Assembly (NCBI GenBank): GCA_002305015.1
Contig: DBPW01000018.1
Coordinates: 56,301 to 81,832 of the forward strand
Source: Bacteroidales bacterium UBA1410
GTDB taxonomy: Bacteria > Bacteroidota > Bacteroidia > Bacteroidales > Dysgonomonadaceae
Direction: 5' to 3'
DNA: 25,532 bases
The translations under genes were made by a program, and so were the position numbers. Shown piece by piece: positions 1-8,161 of the stretch. The notes under the pieces were generated by a model that saw only the letters and a program-made list of their open reading frames with translations, was not told the origin of the DNA and made no database searches. Numbering within the stretch: position 1 is the first letter of the stretch; each line of letters opens with the position of its first letter.

Positions 1-3
1 ATT

Positions 4-11
4 TACTTTTG
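4..11 (+). promoter_or_regulatory. Bacteroidetes-type -7 promoter element for the DUF4827 gene
   Basis: The sequence TACTTTTG fits the Bacteroidetes -7 consensus TAnnTTTG exactly. The -33 element would lie left of the window edge and cannot be seen. Transcription would begin near position 18, so the coding start must lie downstream. This supports the ATG at 39 over the upstream TTG at 9. Confidence 0.5.
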
Positions 12-38
12 TATCAAATTCGAATTTTATTGCTAAGA

Positions 39-584
39 ATGAGAAAAATAAGTTTTGTAATAGTAGCGATTGTCGTTTTTTTGTTTATAGGAAATTCCTG
101 CGACAATCAGAAAACATATGCGGAGTATTTGAAAGATGAATCCAAGGGTATTAACCAATTCATTTCCGAAAACGGAATCGTCGTTCTCAACGAATATCCT
201 GAAGATCATGTATTTAAACCGAACGAGTTTTATCGAGATCCGGCCACAGGGGTATATTATAATGTGATTGATTCGGGGGGGCGAAAAGCTATTTTTGGTG
301 AGGAAGTTTACATTCGTTTTAAAGGGTTGACATACTTTTTGGAAGGTGATACCACACAATACTCTAATATTCTTAGTCCCGATCCTGAAATTTTGGTCTA
401 CGGAAACCCCACAACCTATGCATGTAATGCCTGGGTAGTGCCGTTGATTCATGTAGGACATTTGGGTAGAGTAAAATTGATAGTTCCGTTTAATCATGGA
501 CTTGCTTATGATAAATCATATTATCGTACAGCCTACTATGGAAATCTACAGTATCGTATAGAAGATCCTAATCCGATAAACTGA
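39..584 (+). CDS. DUF4827 family putative lipoprotein
   Basis: A protein of 181 residues with a short basic N-terminus (MRKIS), a hydrophobic stretch to about residue 18 and a cysteine at 21. This suggests export and lipid attachment, although the lipobox (GNSC) is weak. The mature part resembles the DUF4827 family of Bacteroidetes, which is thought to have an FKBP-like fold; the FDGVxxxL-like active-site residues of true peptidyl-prolyl isomerases are not evident, so no enzymatic role is claimed. The start at 39 is chosen because the reading frame could begin at a TTG at 9, but the promoter element at 4-11 puts the transcript start beyond it and a signal peptide begins right at 39. The gene ends 13 nt before glmM, so the two are probably co-transcribed. 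Function unknown. Confidence 0.75.
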   Translation: MRKISFVIVAIVVFLFIGNSCDNQKTYAEYLKDESKGINQFISENGIVVLNEYPEDHVFKPNEFYRDPATGVYYNVIDSGGRKAIFGEEVYIRFKGLTYFLEGDTTQYSNILSPDPEILVYGNPTTYACNAWVVPLIHVGHLGRVKLIVPFNHGLAYDKSYYRTAYYGNLQYRIEDPNPIN

Positions 585-597
585 AATCAATAAAAAT

Positions 598-1980
598 ATG
601 ACACTTATTAAATCTATTTCGGGAATTCGTGGTACAATAGGGGGAAAGGCAGGAGATAACCTGACGCCACTTGATGTCGTAAAATTTACGGCGGCATACG
701 CTACGTTTATCGAAAAAAATCTGCATGGGAAAGAAAAAAAAATTGTTGTTGGACGTGATGCACGCCTTTCGGGTGAGATGATTCACCGACTTGTTGTAGG
801 AACGCTCAACGGAATGGGTTTTAATGTGGTGGATATTGGTATGGCAACAACTCCCACTACCGAAATTGCCGTAGTTGAAGAAAATGCTGCAGGTGGCATT
901 ATTCTCACTGCAAGTCATAACCCCAAGCATTGGAATGCCTTGAAATTGCTGAATTTCAATGGAGAATTTCTCAATGCAGAAGAAGGGCAACAAATTTTGG
1001 ATATTGCCGGAGCCGAAGATTTTGTTTTTTCACCCGTGGAGGGATTAGGTAAAACCATAAGTAAATCTTATCTTCAGCAGCATATTCAACATATACTGTC
1101 GCTTGATTTGGTGGATGTTGAAGCGATAAAATCGGCTAAGTTGAGAGTGGCGGTTGATGCCGTAAACTCGATAGGTGGAATAGCTGTTCCTGAATTGCTT
1201 TATGCATTGGGAATAAAAGAAGTATTCAAATTGCATTGTTCACCGCACGGCAATTTTTCGCACAATCCCGAGCCCCTGCCACAACATTTGACCGAACTTG
1301 CTTCTTTGATGAAAAGTTCACATGCCGATATTGGCTTTGCTGTTGATCCCGATGTGGACAGACTGGTCATTTATTGCGAAAACGGAGAACCGTTTGGCGA
1401 AGAATATACCCTTGTTGCTGTGGCTGACTATGTATTGCAGCATAAACCCGGAAATACGGTGTCGAATTTGAGTTCAAGTCGTGCTTTGCGTGATATTACC
1501 GAAGCTCGGGGTGGAAAATATTATGCTGCTGCCGTAGGTGAAGTTAATGTTGTTGCCAAAATGAAAGAAGTAAATGCTGTGATTGGAGGTGAAGGAAACG
1601 GTGGCGTTATTTATCCTGCATCGCATTATGGACGTGATGCTTTGGTAGGAATCGGGTTGTTTTTGACTTTTCTGGCAAAATCAGGAAAAAAGGTTTCCGA
1701 TTTGCGTGCTTCTTATCCGGCCTATTATATGGCAAAACAAAAAATAGAACTGACGCTCGATATAGACATAAATGCGGTTTTTGATGCTATCAAGGAAGAA
1801 TTTAAAGATCAGAAAATTACCGATATCGATGGGGTAAAAATCGATTTTCCCGATAAATGGGTACATTTAAGAAAATCGAACACCGAACCTATCATTCGGA
1901 TTTATTCTGAAGCACGATCTTACGAGGAAGCCGAAAATATCGGGAAACAGATTATAGAAATGATAAATAAATTCAAATGA
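598..1980 (+). CDS. glmM: Phosphoglucosamine mutase (alpha-D-phosphohexomutase family)
   Basis: A 460-residue cytosolic enzyme expected to convert glucosamine-6-phosphate to glucosamine-1-phosphate on the way to UDP-GlcNAc for peptidoglycan and lipid A. All family landmarks are visible: the phosphoserine loop TASHNPK at 104-110 (catalytic Ser106), the metal-binding triple aspartate DPDVDR at 250-255, the sugar-specificity loop GEGNGG at 331-336 and the phosphate-binding loop RKSNTEP at 425-431. Length is normal for the Bacteroidetes branch. The sugar loop and SNTEP loop fit the phosphoglucosamine/phosphomannomutase clade, so a phosphomannomutase activity is the main alternative. A terminator at 2005-2040 follows. 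Confidence 0.88.
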   Translation: MTLIKSISGIRGTIGGKAGDNLTPLDVVKFTAAYATFIEKNLHGKEKKIVVGRDARLSGEMIHRLVVGTLNGMGFNVVDIGMATTPTTEIAVVEENAAGGIILTASHNPKHWNALKLLNFNGEFLNAEEGQQILDIAGAEDFVFSPVEGLGKTISKSYLQQHIQHILSLDLVDVEAIKSAKLRVAVDAVNSIGGIAVPELLYALGIKEVFKLHCSPHGNFSHNPEPLPQHLTELASLMKSSHADIGFAVDPDVDRLVIYCENGEPFGEEYTLVAVADYVLQHKPGNTVSNLSSSRALRDITEARGGKYYAAAVGEVNVVAKMKEVNAVIGGEGNGGVIYPASHYGRDALVGIGLFLTFLAKSGKKVSDLRASYPAYYMAKQKIELTLDIDINAVFDAIKEEFKDQKITDIDGVKIDFPDKWVHLRKSNTEPIIRIYSEARSYEEAENIGKQIIEMINKFK

Positions 1981-2004
1981 TCAGTTCTAATTTCAGAGGT
2001 TTTT

Positions 2005-2040
2005 AATATTGCCTTACAAGGATCCGGGCAATATTTTTTA
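2005..2040 (+). terminator. Rho-independent terminator after glmM
   Basis: A perfect 9-bp stem, AATATTGCC (2005-2013) with GGCAATATT (2027-2035), is followed immediately by a run of T. It separates the DUF4827-glmM unit from the acyltransferase gene. Confidence 0.75.
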
Positions 2041-2064
2041 AGACGAGGATAACCGTATTATACA

Positions 2065-2895
2065 ATGAAAGATAAGTTAATCAGCTATGATGATATAAGA
2101 AAAATTCATCCGATTTTCAGAGGAAAACATGGGGATAAATTCATCAACTTGATAATGAAGGTGTCGGGATTGAATCACGTCAATGAAATCTACGATAGAT
2201 CAAAACACCTTACAGGTCCTGCATTTTGTAAGGATGTGTTGGATAAACTGGAAATAATACGTATCTGGAAGAATATTGAAGTCTTGGATAAATATAAAGA
2301 CAAACCCTTCATTACTGTGTCTAACCATGCCTATGGGCACATAGACGGCATTGCTGCAATCGAATTGGTGGGAAGTCGCGTAAATGATTATAAAATGATG
2401 GTTAACTTTGTGTTGGGAATGATTGATACCATGTCTGAAAATTTTATTGTAGTCAATCCTTTTAAATCGGATAAAAATCGCGATGTTACTTTAAACGGCA
2501 TAAAAGAATGCATTGATCATATTCGTCAGGGGCATCATCTCGGTTTTTTCCCTGCCGGTGCTATTTCGGATTTTACAAGAAAAGGGCTTAAAATAACGAT
2601 TGCCGACAGGAAATGGCAGCCTTCTGTTGTGAAATTGATTAAAAAAGCCCGAGTTCCGGTGATTCCCATGCATTTTTCGGGTGGAAATTCACCGCGTTTT
2701 TATGCTTTACGCCTTTTTGGATGGCAAATACGTACATTAGGGCTATGTCATGAATTAAAAAATAAGAAAGGGAAAGAATTGGTAATTACCATTGGGGACC
2801 CCATTATGCCCGCAGAAATATCGAAATATAGGGACATGGAAGAACTTGGAGAATTTTTAAAATCGAGGACATATGCTTTAGGGAATGTCAAATAA
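2065..2895 (+). CDS. PlsC-like lysophospholipid acyltransferase
   Basis: A 276-residue protein of the glycerophosphate/lysophospholipid acyltransferase superfamily, which transfers acyl chains to a lysolipid at the inner membrane. The catalytic His/Asp motif is seen as SNHAYGHID (His88, Asp94), and motif III as FFPAGA at 161-166. Pro201-His203 (VIPMHFSG) probably forms the last acyltransferase motif. The spacing between the catalytic His and Asp (five residues) is that of the Bacteroidetes SNHPxGGxDG-type subfamily rather than the HX4D of Escherichia coli PlsC. No obvious transmembrane helix; likely peripheral. The acceptor (lysophosphatidate or an amino-acid lipid such as a lyso-glycine lipid) cannot be told from sequence. 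No good promoter is visible in the 25 nt between the terminator and the start. Confidence 0.78.
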   Translation: MKDKLISYDDIRKIHPIFRGKHGDKFINLIMKVSGLNHVNEIYDRSKHLTGPAFCKDVLDKLEIIRIWKNIEVLDKYKDKPFITVSNHAYGHIDGIAAIELVGSRVNDYKMMVNFVLGMIDTMSENFIVVNPFKSDKNRDVTLNGIKECIDHIRQGHHLGFFPAGAISDFTRKGLKITIADRKWQPSVVKLIKKARVPVIPMHFSGGNSPRFYALRLFGWQIRTLGLCHELKNKKGKELVITIGDPIMPAEISKYRDMEELGEFLKSRTYALGNVK

Positions 2896-2905
2896 ATTTA
2901 GTATT

Positions 2906-2940
2906 TTTGATATTCTATCCTGTTATGGATTTTATTTTTG
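2906..2940 (+). promoter_or_regulatory. Possible promoter for the sigma-54 regulator operon
   Basis: TATTTTTG at 2933-2940 fits TAnnTTTG exactly. A TTTG at 2906-2909 lies 23 nt upstream, slightly further than the 19-20 nt seen at the other promoters here, so the -33 match is weak. Its position supports translation starting at 2960 rather than at the in-frame ATG at 2885. Confidence 0.4.
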
Positions 2941-2959
2941 CAGTTTTAGAGACTCATTT

Positions 2960-4240
2960 ATGGCAAAACAAAATATTCAACAAGTTAAACAACGATTCGG
3001 TATTATAGGCACTTCAGCCGAATTGGATCGTGCTATCGATATCGCTTTACAAGTAGCTCCCACAGATTTGTCTGTTCTCATCACCGGTGAAAGCGGAGTG
3101 GGTAAAGAAATTTTTCCTCAAATAATACATCAGTACAGTGGAAGGAAACACGGTCCTTATTTTGCAGTAAATTGTGGATCGATTCCCGAAGGGACAATTG
3201 ATTCTGAGCTTTTCGGACACGAAAAAGGGTCGTTTACGGGCGCAACCGCAACCCGTAAAGGCTATTTTGAAGTGGCAGATGGAGGGACTCTTTTCCTTGA
3301 CGAAGTGGCTGAATTGCCTCTTCCCACTCAGGCGAGGTTGTTAAGGGTACTCGAAACGGGAGAATTTATCAAAGTGGGTTCGTCGAAAGTAGAAAAAAGC
3401 GATGTGCGGGTGGTTGCTGCTACCAACATGAATATGGTGCAGGCGGTGGAAAAAGGGAGATTTAGAGAAGATTTATATTATCGATTAAATTCGGTTCCTA
3501 TCCGCATTCCTCCGCTTCGCCAGCGGAAAGAAGATATTCCTTTGCTTTTTCATAAATTTGCCACTGATTTTGCAGAAAAATATATGATACCACCTATAAG
3601 TTTAACCAATGCTGCTAAAGAAATGCTCATGGATTATCGGTGGCCGGGCAATATACGGCAATTGAAAAATATAACGGAACAGATTTCTATCATCGAACAA
3701 GAACGGATCATAACACCCGAAATATTGAAACGGTACTTGCCGACCGAAGAAGTAGGCATGGTGCCTGTACGTTTATTCGACTTGAAAGAGAACGAGCAAA
3801 AAACGTTTGCAAGTGAACGTGAAATTTTATATCAGGTTTTGTTCGATATGAAAAAGGATATTATGGATTTGAAACAAGTAGTTGCCACTATTTTAACTGC
3901 TTCAGGTGACAAAATGAAATCCGCATTCACGGCCGAACAAGCTCAGAGCGATCCTTCTCTTGTTTCACAGGACCCTGCTACGTTGAATTTGCCATTTAAA
4001 TATGACAGAGTGGTTTCTGATGCTCCTTTTAAGGAAGATGAATCAAAGCGGGAGGAAGAAATTCAGGAAGCTACGGAATATGAAGAACGATCGCTCTCGT
4101 TGGAAGATGTAGAGAAAGATATGATTGTGAAAGCATTGGAACGTCATAACGGCAAACGAAAACCGGCTGCTAATGATTTGAAAATATCTGAACGAACCTT
4201 ATATCGAAAAATTAAAGAATATAAGCTGGAAAATTTATGA
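2960..4240 (+). CDS. Sigma-54-dependent transcriptional activator lacking a receiver domain
   Basis: A 426-residue enhancer-binding protein that would remodel RNA polymerase carrying sigma-54. The AAA+ domain starts almost at the N-terminus: Walker A GESGVGKE at 43-50, the sigma-54-contacting loop as GSFTGA at 90-95 (Ser in place of the usual Ala), and Walker B GTLFLDEV at 109-116. A charged, probably helical linker follows at about 280-325, then an acidic stretch, and a Fis-type helix-turn-helix closes the protein (KPAANDLKISERTLYRKIKEY). There is no receiver, GAF or PAS domain, so its input signal is not evident. An in-frame ATG exists at 2885 but would overlap the upstream gene and add an unconserved-looking Phe/Cys-rich stretch, so 2960 is preferred. 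Its stop overlaps the lptE start (ATGA), implying translational coupling. Confidence 0.88.
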   Translation: MAKQNIQQVKQRFGIIGTSAELDRAIDIALQVAPTDLSVLITGESGVGKEIFPQIIHQYSGRKHGPYFAVNCGSIPEGTIDSELFGHEKGSFTGATATRKGYFEVADGGTLFLDEVAELPLPTQARLLRVLETGEFIKVGSSKVEKSDVRVVAATNMNMVQAVEKGRFREDLYYRLNSVPIRIPPLRQRKEDIPLLFHKFATDFAEKYMIPPISLTNAAKEMLMDYRWPGNIRQLKNITEQISIIEQERIITPEILKRYLPTEEVGMVPVRLFDLKENEQKTFASEREILYQVLFDMKKDIMDLKQVVATILTASGDKMKSAFTAEQAQSDPSLVSQDPATLNLPFKYDRVVSDAPFKEDESKREEEIQEATEYEERSLSLEDVEKDMIVKALERHNGKRKPAANDLKISERTLYRKIKEYKLENL

Positions 4241-4746
4241 AACGTATCCCTTTTTTTGTTCTTGCAGGGATTAGTGTTTTATTGGCTTCCTGTTCCATTT
4301 CTTATCGATTTAATGGAGCGTCAGTCGATTATAATACAACGAAGACGTTATATTTAGCTAACTTTCCTAATCAAGCAGCTTTAATATATCCTCCTCTTGA
4401 ACAGCGATTTAACGAAGAACTAAAAGATGTATTTATCAGAAATACTCAGCTTCAACTTGTCAATCAAAACGGAGATTTGGAAATTGAGGGAGAAATTGTT
4501 GGGTACGACCTTACTCCAATGGCTGTTCAAGAAGATGCATTTGCTTCGGAAACCCGTTTAACGATGACGGTGAAAATGCGTTATCGTAATAATAAAGTTG
4601 AAGGTCAGGATAAAGAGGAAACTCTTTCTGCTTACCGAAATTTTCCTAGCGATCGCTTGTTAACCGATGTGCAAGATCAATTGATTGAGGAACTTTGTAA
4701 AGATATTATTGATCAGATATTCAATGCCACGATGTCAAATTGGTAA
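4237..4746 (+). CDS. lptE: LptE-family LPS-assembly lipoprotein
   Basis: A 169-residue outer-membrane lipoprotein expected to plug and chaperone LptD during LPS insertion. A lipoprotein signal is clear: MKRIP, a hydrophobic core, and LLASC with Cys19 as the lipidation site. The mature start (SISYRFNGASVDYNTTKTLY) is the recognisable signature of Bacteroidetes LptE proteins, and the length is typical. It overlaps the sigma-54 activator gene by 4 nt and precedes a TPR-like gene by 15 nt, followed by secG. Its partner lptD is about 9.5 kb further along on the other strand, so the two are not in one operon. Confidence 0.85.
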   Translation: MKRIPFFVLAGISVLLASCSISYRFNGASVDYNTTKTLYLANFPNQAALIYPPLEQRFNEELKDVFIRNTQLQLVNQNGDLEIEGEIVGYDLTPMAVQEDAFASETRLTMTVKMRYRNNKVEGQDKEETLSAYRNFPSDRLLTDVQDQLIEELCKDIIDQIFNATMSNW

Positions 4747-4761
4747 GTTGTATTTTTTCTG

Positions 4762-5529
4762 ATGATGAGTTCTGAATTATATAGTTGGATTGAAAATCCC
4801 GAAGTATTGAATGATGTCACACTTGGCAAATTAGAGGAAACTTTGGATGAATATCCTTATTTTCAAACCCTTCTTTTGCTTTATCAAAAGAACCTTCAAA
4901 GGGTACAACATCCTCTTTATTCGACCACATTGGCGAAAACTGCTCTTTTTTGTGTCGATAGGAAAAAATTATTTTATTTGATTAACAGAGAAAACTATGC
5001 TGTATTTATTAAAGATGACGAGGAAGAAAAAAGCGCTCAATGTGATCGGACGCAAGCACTGATTGATTCTTTTTTTAATACCATGGGAGAAGAAATGAAG
5101 TCGGGTGATGTTGTTTTTACCAATTCGGGGATTGATATGATTTCATCCGATTATTTATTGTATCTGGAATCAATTGGACAAAAAAACTCGGAAACAACAG
5201 AGGAAAGTTCGGAAAAGAATCTGTTGAAACATCACGATATTATTGATCAATTTATTGAAAAAGCCGATTCGAATGCTTCCTTATCATTATCTGATAATGA
5301 GTTGTCTATCAATAATGAACAAAATGCTTATATCTCCGATAATGATATCGATGATGATAAATTTTTAACCGAAACCCTGGCAAAAATTTATATTAGGCAA
5401 AAAAAATACGAACAAGCGCTTACAATTATTAAGCGTTTAAGTTTGAATTTTCCAAAAAAAAATGCTTACTTTGCCGACCAAATTCATTTTTTGGAATATT
5501 TGATTATAAACGAAAAAAATAAAAAATAA
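4762..5529 (+). CDS. Uncharacterised TPR-like protein between lptE and secG
   Basis: A 255-residue cytosolic protein with no signal peptide or membrane segment. The first 100 residues form a helical region (SWIENPEVLNDVTLGKLEE... then YPYFQTLLLLYQKNL) typical of a conserved Bacteroidetes family found at this same position. Residues about 110-200 are acidic and low in order. The C-terminal 55 residues look like one or two tetratricopeptide units (KFLTETLAKIYIRQKKYEQA at about 201-220, then ALTIIKRLSLNFPKKNAYFA). A second ATG directly follows the first, so the start may be 4765. The position suggests a link to envelope protein or LPS export, but this is only guilt by association. Confidence 0.72.
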   Translation: MMSSELYSWIENPEVLNDVTLGKLEETLDEYPYFQTLLLLYQKNLQRVQHPLYSTTLAKTALFCVDRKKLFYLINRENYAVFIKDDEEEKSAQCDRTQALIDSFFNTMGEEMKSGDVVFTNSGIDMISSDYLLYLESIGQKNSETTEESSEKNLLKHHDIIDQFIEKADSNASLSLSDNELSINNEQNAYISDNDIDDDKFLTETLAKIYIRQKKYEQALTIIKRLSLNFPKKNAYFADQIHFLEYLIINEKNKK

Positions 5530-5536
5530 TCTCGAT

Positions 5537-5935
5537 ATGTATATTTTCCTTACCATTCTTATTTTAATTGCAGCTATTTTGTTGATTCTTATTGTATTGG
5601 TACAAAAATCTAAAGGAGGAGGATTAGCTGCAGGATTTTCATCATCCAATCAAATTATGGGTGTACGCAAGACTACGGATTTTTTGGAAAAAACTACGTG
5701 GACTCTTGCTGCCGTTATCATTGTTTTAAGCATTTTTACTGCAAAATATACGGCATCGCATTCTCAGGGACCTCAATCTCAAGTTGAAGTGCAGCAGCCC
5801 GCTCCTCTTAGTCCTAGTGCAGCCCCTGATGTGACACCTACCATGCCCATGCCTTCGCAAACGCTACCCAATCAGGGAACTCAGCCACAGGATCAAAGTC
5901 AAACAAATACGCAGTCAACAGAAAAAGCGAAATAA
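5537..5935 (+). CDS. secG: Preprotein translocase subunit SecG
   Basis: A 132-residue inner-membrane protein, the small non-essential partner of the SecYE channel. It has two transmembrane helices (about 1-22 and 53-72) joined by the hallmark cytosolic loop QKSKGGGLAAGFSSSNQIMG, followed by a Pro/Gln/Ser-rich hydrophilic tail common in Bacteroidetes SecG. The gene starts 7 nt after the TPR gene. Only a weak hairpin (CGAAA/TTTCG, 5928-5945) lies at its end, so a terminator is not called. Confidence 0.9.
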   Translation: MYIFLTILILIAAILLILIVLVQKSKGGGLAAGFSSSNQIMGVRKTTDFLEKTTWTLAAVIIVLSIFTAKYTASHSQGPQSQVEVQQPAPLSPSAAPDVTPTMPMPSQTLPNQGTQPQDQSQTNTQSTEKAK

Positions 5936-5970
5936 TACCTTTTCGTTTTCTCGGAAATAGAGAAGGCAAT

Positions 5971-6264
5971 TTATCTGAGTACAATATCGTACACAATAGG
6001 CATTCCTGCAGCCTCATTGAGTTTCTCGATGAGGCTTTCTTTATTCATTTGCAATTCTGCCCTTAGTACCGATGATGATAGCTGGACATAAAGGGTGTTT
6101 CGTTTTAAATAAACATTTTTTGTGTACTTGTTTACCCCTGTTCCGAGCAATTCACGCCAGGCAGCAACTGCCCGGTGTTCGGCTATTTTGGTTCTAAGAA
6201 AAGTGTTTTCTTTGAAATATTCCGACAAAACGTCGCCAATGGATTTAGATTCGTGTTTAAGCAT
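5971..6264 (-). CDS. DUF721 (DciA-like) protein
   Basis: A 97-residue basic protein of the DUF721 family. DciA-type members load or assist the replicative helicase DnaB in bacteria that lack DnaC/DnaI; this short Bacteroidetes form contains essentially only the KH-like core (AAWRELLGTGVNKYTK, then LYVQLSSSVLRAELQMNK). It follows recF by 11 nt and is last in the nadB-folP-cdaA-recF run. The recF linkage supports a replication or repair role, but a helicase-loading function for the short form is inferred from family membership only. Confidence 0.8.
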   Translation of the reverse strand: MLKHESKSIGDVLSEYFKENTFLRTKIAEHRAVAAWRELLGTGVNKYTKNVYLKRNTLYVQLSSSVLRAELQMNKESLIEKLNEAAGMPIVYDIVLR

Positions 6265-6275
6265 AAAAAAGGACT

Positions 6276-7385
6276 TTAATCGGTTATTTGGTTAATGTAG
6301 CCATTTTTCACCGAATAGAGGTGATAATCGGTATACGCTGTTTTTTCCAGCATTTTGTCGAGTGATTTACGATTTGTATCGGAAATAAATATTTGTCCAA
6401 ATTCGTTTTCTAAAACAAGTTTGATGATTTCCTCCACCCGTGAACTATCCAAGCGGTCAAAAATATCGTCCAGCAATAAAAGGGGTTTGTTTTTTGTTGT
6501 TTCGAGTAAAAAATGAAATTGAGCTAATTTCATCGACACAAAAAAAGTTTTATTCTGACCTTGTGACCCTGTCTTCTTAATAGGAAAATCGTTCAGCAGC
6601 ATTTCCAGATCGTCTTTGTGAATGCCAATTGTAGTATACCCCAGCATCATGTCCTTCTTTCTGTTTTTTTTTAACAGGAGATTAAGATCACTCTCTTTGA
6701 GTTGAGAAATGTAATTAAGTGAAACTGTTTCATTTGATCGGCTAATCAAGGTATAGAAACGATTGAAAATAGGAATAAATTGGTCGATGAAAGCTTGACG
6801 TTTTTTAAAGATAAACATTCCTTCATCTGTTATTTGTTCTTCCCATATTTCGAGTAAGCTGAGATCGATATTTTCCTCTTCATTTTTTAATATGATATTT
6901 CGTTGTTGCAAAGCTCTGTTGTAGCGAATCAGGGAATGCATGTAATTTTTGTCGTATTGGGAAATAACCATATCCATGAATCTACGTCGTTCATCGCTCC
7001 CTCCAATAATCAGTTCATTATCGGCGGGAGAGATCATAACTAAGGGAATAAATCCAATATGATCCGATAGTCGTTCATACTCTTTTTTGTTGCGCTTGAA
7101 TTGCTTTTTTTGTCGTCGCCGTATAGCGCAAAACACTTCTTCTATTGAGTGGTCGGAGAATTCGTATTTCCCTTGGAGCATGCAAAAATCGGAATTATGA
7201 CGGATAATTTGGGAATCAACCGGATTGGTATGACTTTTACAAAAAGACAAGTAGTAAATGGCATCCAACAGATTTGTTTTCCCCATCCCGTTGTTTCCAA
7301 TGAAACAGTTGAGTTTGGGAGAGAGATCGAGTTCTATCTGTGACAGATTTTTGTAATTTATAATGGATAATTGTCGTAAAAACAT
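6276..7385 (-). CDS. recF: DNA replication and repair protein RecF
   Basis: A 369-residue SMC-like ATPase that works with RecO and RecR to load RecA on gapped DNA. Visible motifs: Walker A GNNGMGKTN at 30-38, the ABC signature region TGSQGQNKTFFVSMKLAQF, and Walker B LLLLDDIFDRLD near the C-terminus. Length is normal. The frame is open to a TTG at 7388, but the ATG at 7385 gives the usual N-terminus MFLRQLSIINYKNL and is chosen. It begins 12 nt after cdaA and is followed by the DUF721 gene. In this genome recF is away from any visible dnaA/dnaN cluster. Confidence 0.93.
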   Translation of the reverse strand: MFLRQLSIINYKNLSQIELDLSPKLNCFIGNNGMGKTNLLDAIYYLSFCKSHTNPVDSQIIRHNSDFCMLQGKYEFSDHSIEEVFCAIRRRQKKQFKRNKKEYERLSDHIGFIPLVMISPADNELIIGGSDERRRFMDMVISQYDKNYMHSLIRYNRALQQRNIILKNEEENIDLSLLEIWEEQITDEGMFIFKKRQAFIDQFIPIFNRFYTLISRSNETVSLNYISQLKESDLNLLLKKNRKKDMMLGYTTIGIHKDDLEMLLNDFPIKKTGSQGQNKTFFVSMKLAQFHFLLETTKNKPLLLLDDIFDRLDSSRVEEIIKLVLENEFGQIFISDTNRKSLDKMLEKTAYTDYHLYSVKNGYINQITD

Positions 7386-7397
7386 CAAAAATCGCTT

Positions 7398-8159
7398 TTA
7401 TTCTTCAATTAACAGCTGCTGCAATTCTTCAGGTGTAACGTTCAATTTAAGTCTTCCTTTCCATGCGTACGAAATTTTACCTCTTTCTTCCGAAACAATA
7501 ATTGCTTTAGCATCGGTTTCTTGTGAAATTCCAAGTCCTGCACGATGTCTCAATCCCAGATATTTAGGAATATTTGGGTTTTGTGACAGGGGTAAAATGC
7601 AGCCGGCAGCTCTGATTTTTTTCCCTACAATAATCATGGCTCCATCGTGCAGAGGACTGTTTTTAAAAAAGATGCTTTCAATAAGTCGTGATGAAATATC
7701 GGCATTGATAATTTCCCCTGTTTGTTCATATAACCCTAACTGAATATCACCCTGAATGACGATGAGTGCTCCGGTGTTGGATCTTGCCATATTCATGCAA
7801 GCCAGTACCACAGCAGTGAGATGTGAATTGTCTTTCTTTTGTTTATTATTTGGAAAGAAAAGCTTCGATATGAATTTCCATCCTTTTTTTGATCCCAACG
7901 ACATAAGAAATCGTCGGATTTCATCTTGGAATAGAATTACCAGCAGGAATAAGCCTACGCTTACAAACTGATCTAGAATGGCTCCTAATAAAACCATGTT
8001 GAATACTTGAGAAACCAGCACCCAAATGATTAGGAAAACCAGTATTCCCATGAACAAAGGACGGATACCGGATATCTTAACGACGTTATAGAGATAGTAG
8101 AGCAGAAGAGCTACAAGAAAGATATCGATAAAATCTTTTATGCCGAAATGTTCAAACAT
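7398..8159 (-). CDS. cdaA: Membrane diadenylate cyclase CdaA (c-di-AMP synthase)
   Basis: A 253-residue enzyme making c-di-AMP from two ATP. Three transmembrane helices (about 11-28, 36-54, 58-76) precede the cytosolic DAC domain, in which the catalytic motifs HDGA (161-164) and LRHRAGLG (183-190) are intact, followed by IVSEERGKIS. The start at 8159 gives the typical N-terminus MFEHFGIKDFIDIFLVALLL; longer in-frame starts would run into folP. It starts 2 nt after the folP stop, a pairing widely seen in Bacteroidetes. There is no cdaR neighbour as in Firmicutes; glmM is about 5.4 kb away on the other strand. Confidence 0.92.
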   Translation of the reverse strand: MFEHFGIKDFIDIFLVALLLYYLYNVVKISGIRPLFMGILVFLIIWVLVSQVFNMVLLGAILDQFVSVGLFLLVILFQDEIRRFLMSLGSKKGWKFISKLFFPNNKQKKDNSHLTAVVLACMNMARSNTGALIVIQGDIQLGLYEQTGEIINADISSRLIESIFFKNSPLHDGAMIIVGKKIRAAGCILPLSQNPNIPKYLGLRHRAGLGISQETDAKAIIVSEERGKISYAWKGRLKLNVTPEELQQLLIEE

Positions 8160-8161
8160 GG

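Noticed and set aside
2885..2959. N-terminal extension of the sigma-54 activator from the ATG at 2885
   Set aside because: It would overlap the acyltransferase gene, and a -7 promoter element (2933-2940) lies inside it. The AAA+ domain starts normally from 2960.
5928..5945. Hairpin CGAAA/TTTCG followed by TTTTC after secG
   Set aside because: Only 5 A/T-rich pairs, overlapping the stop codon; too weak to call a terminator. A second 5-bp stem (TTCTC/GAGAA) nearby is no better.
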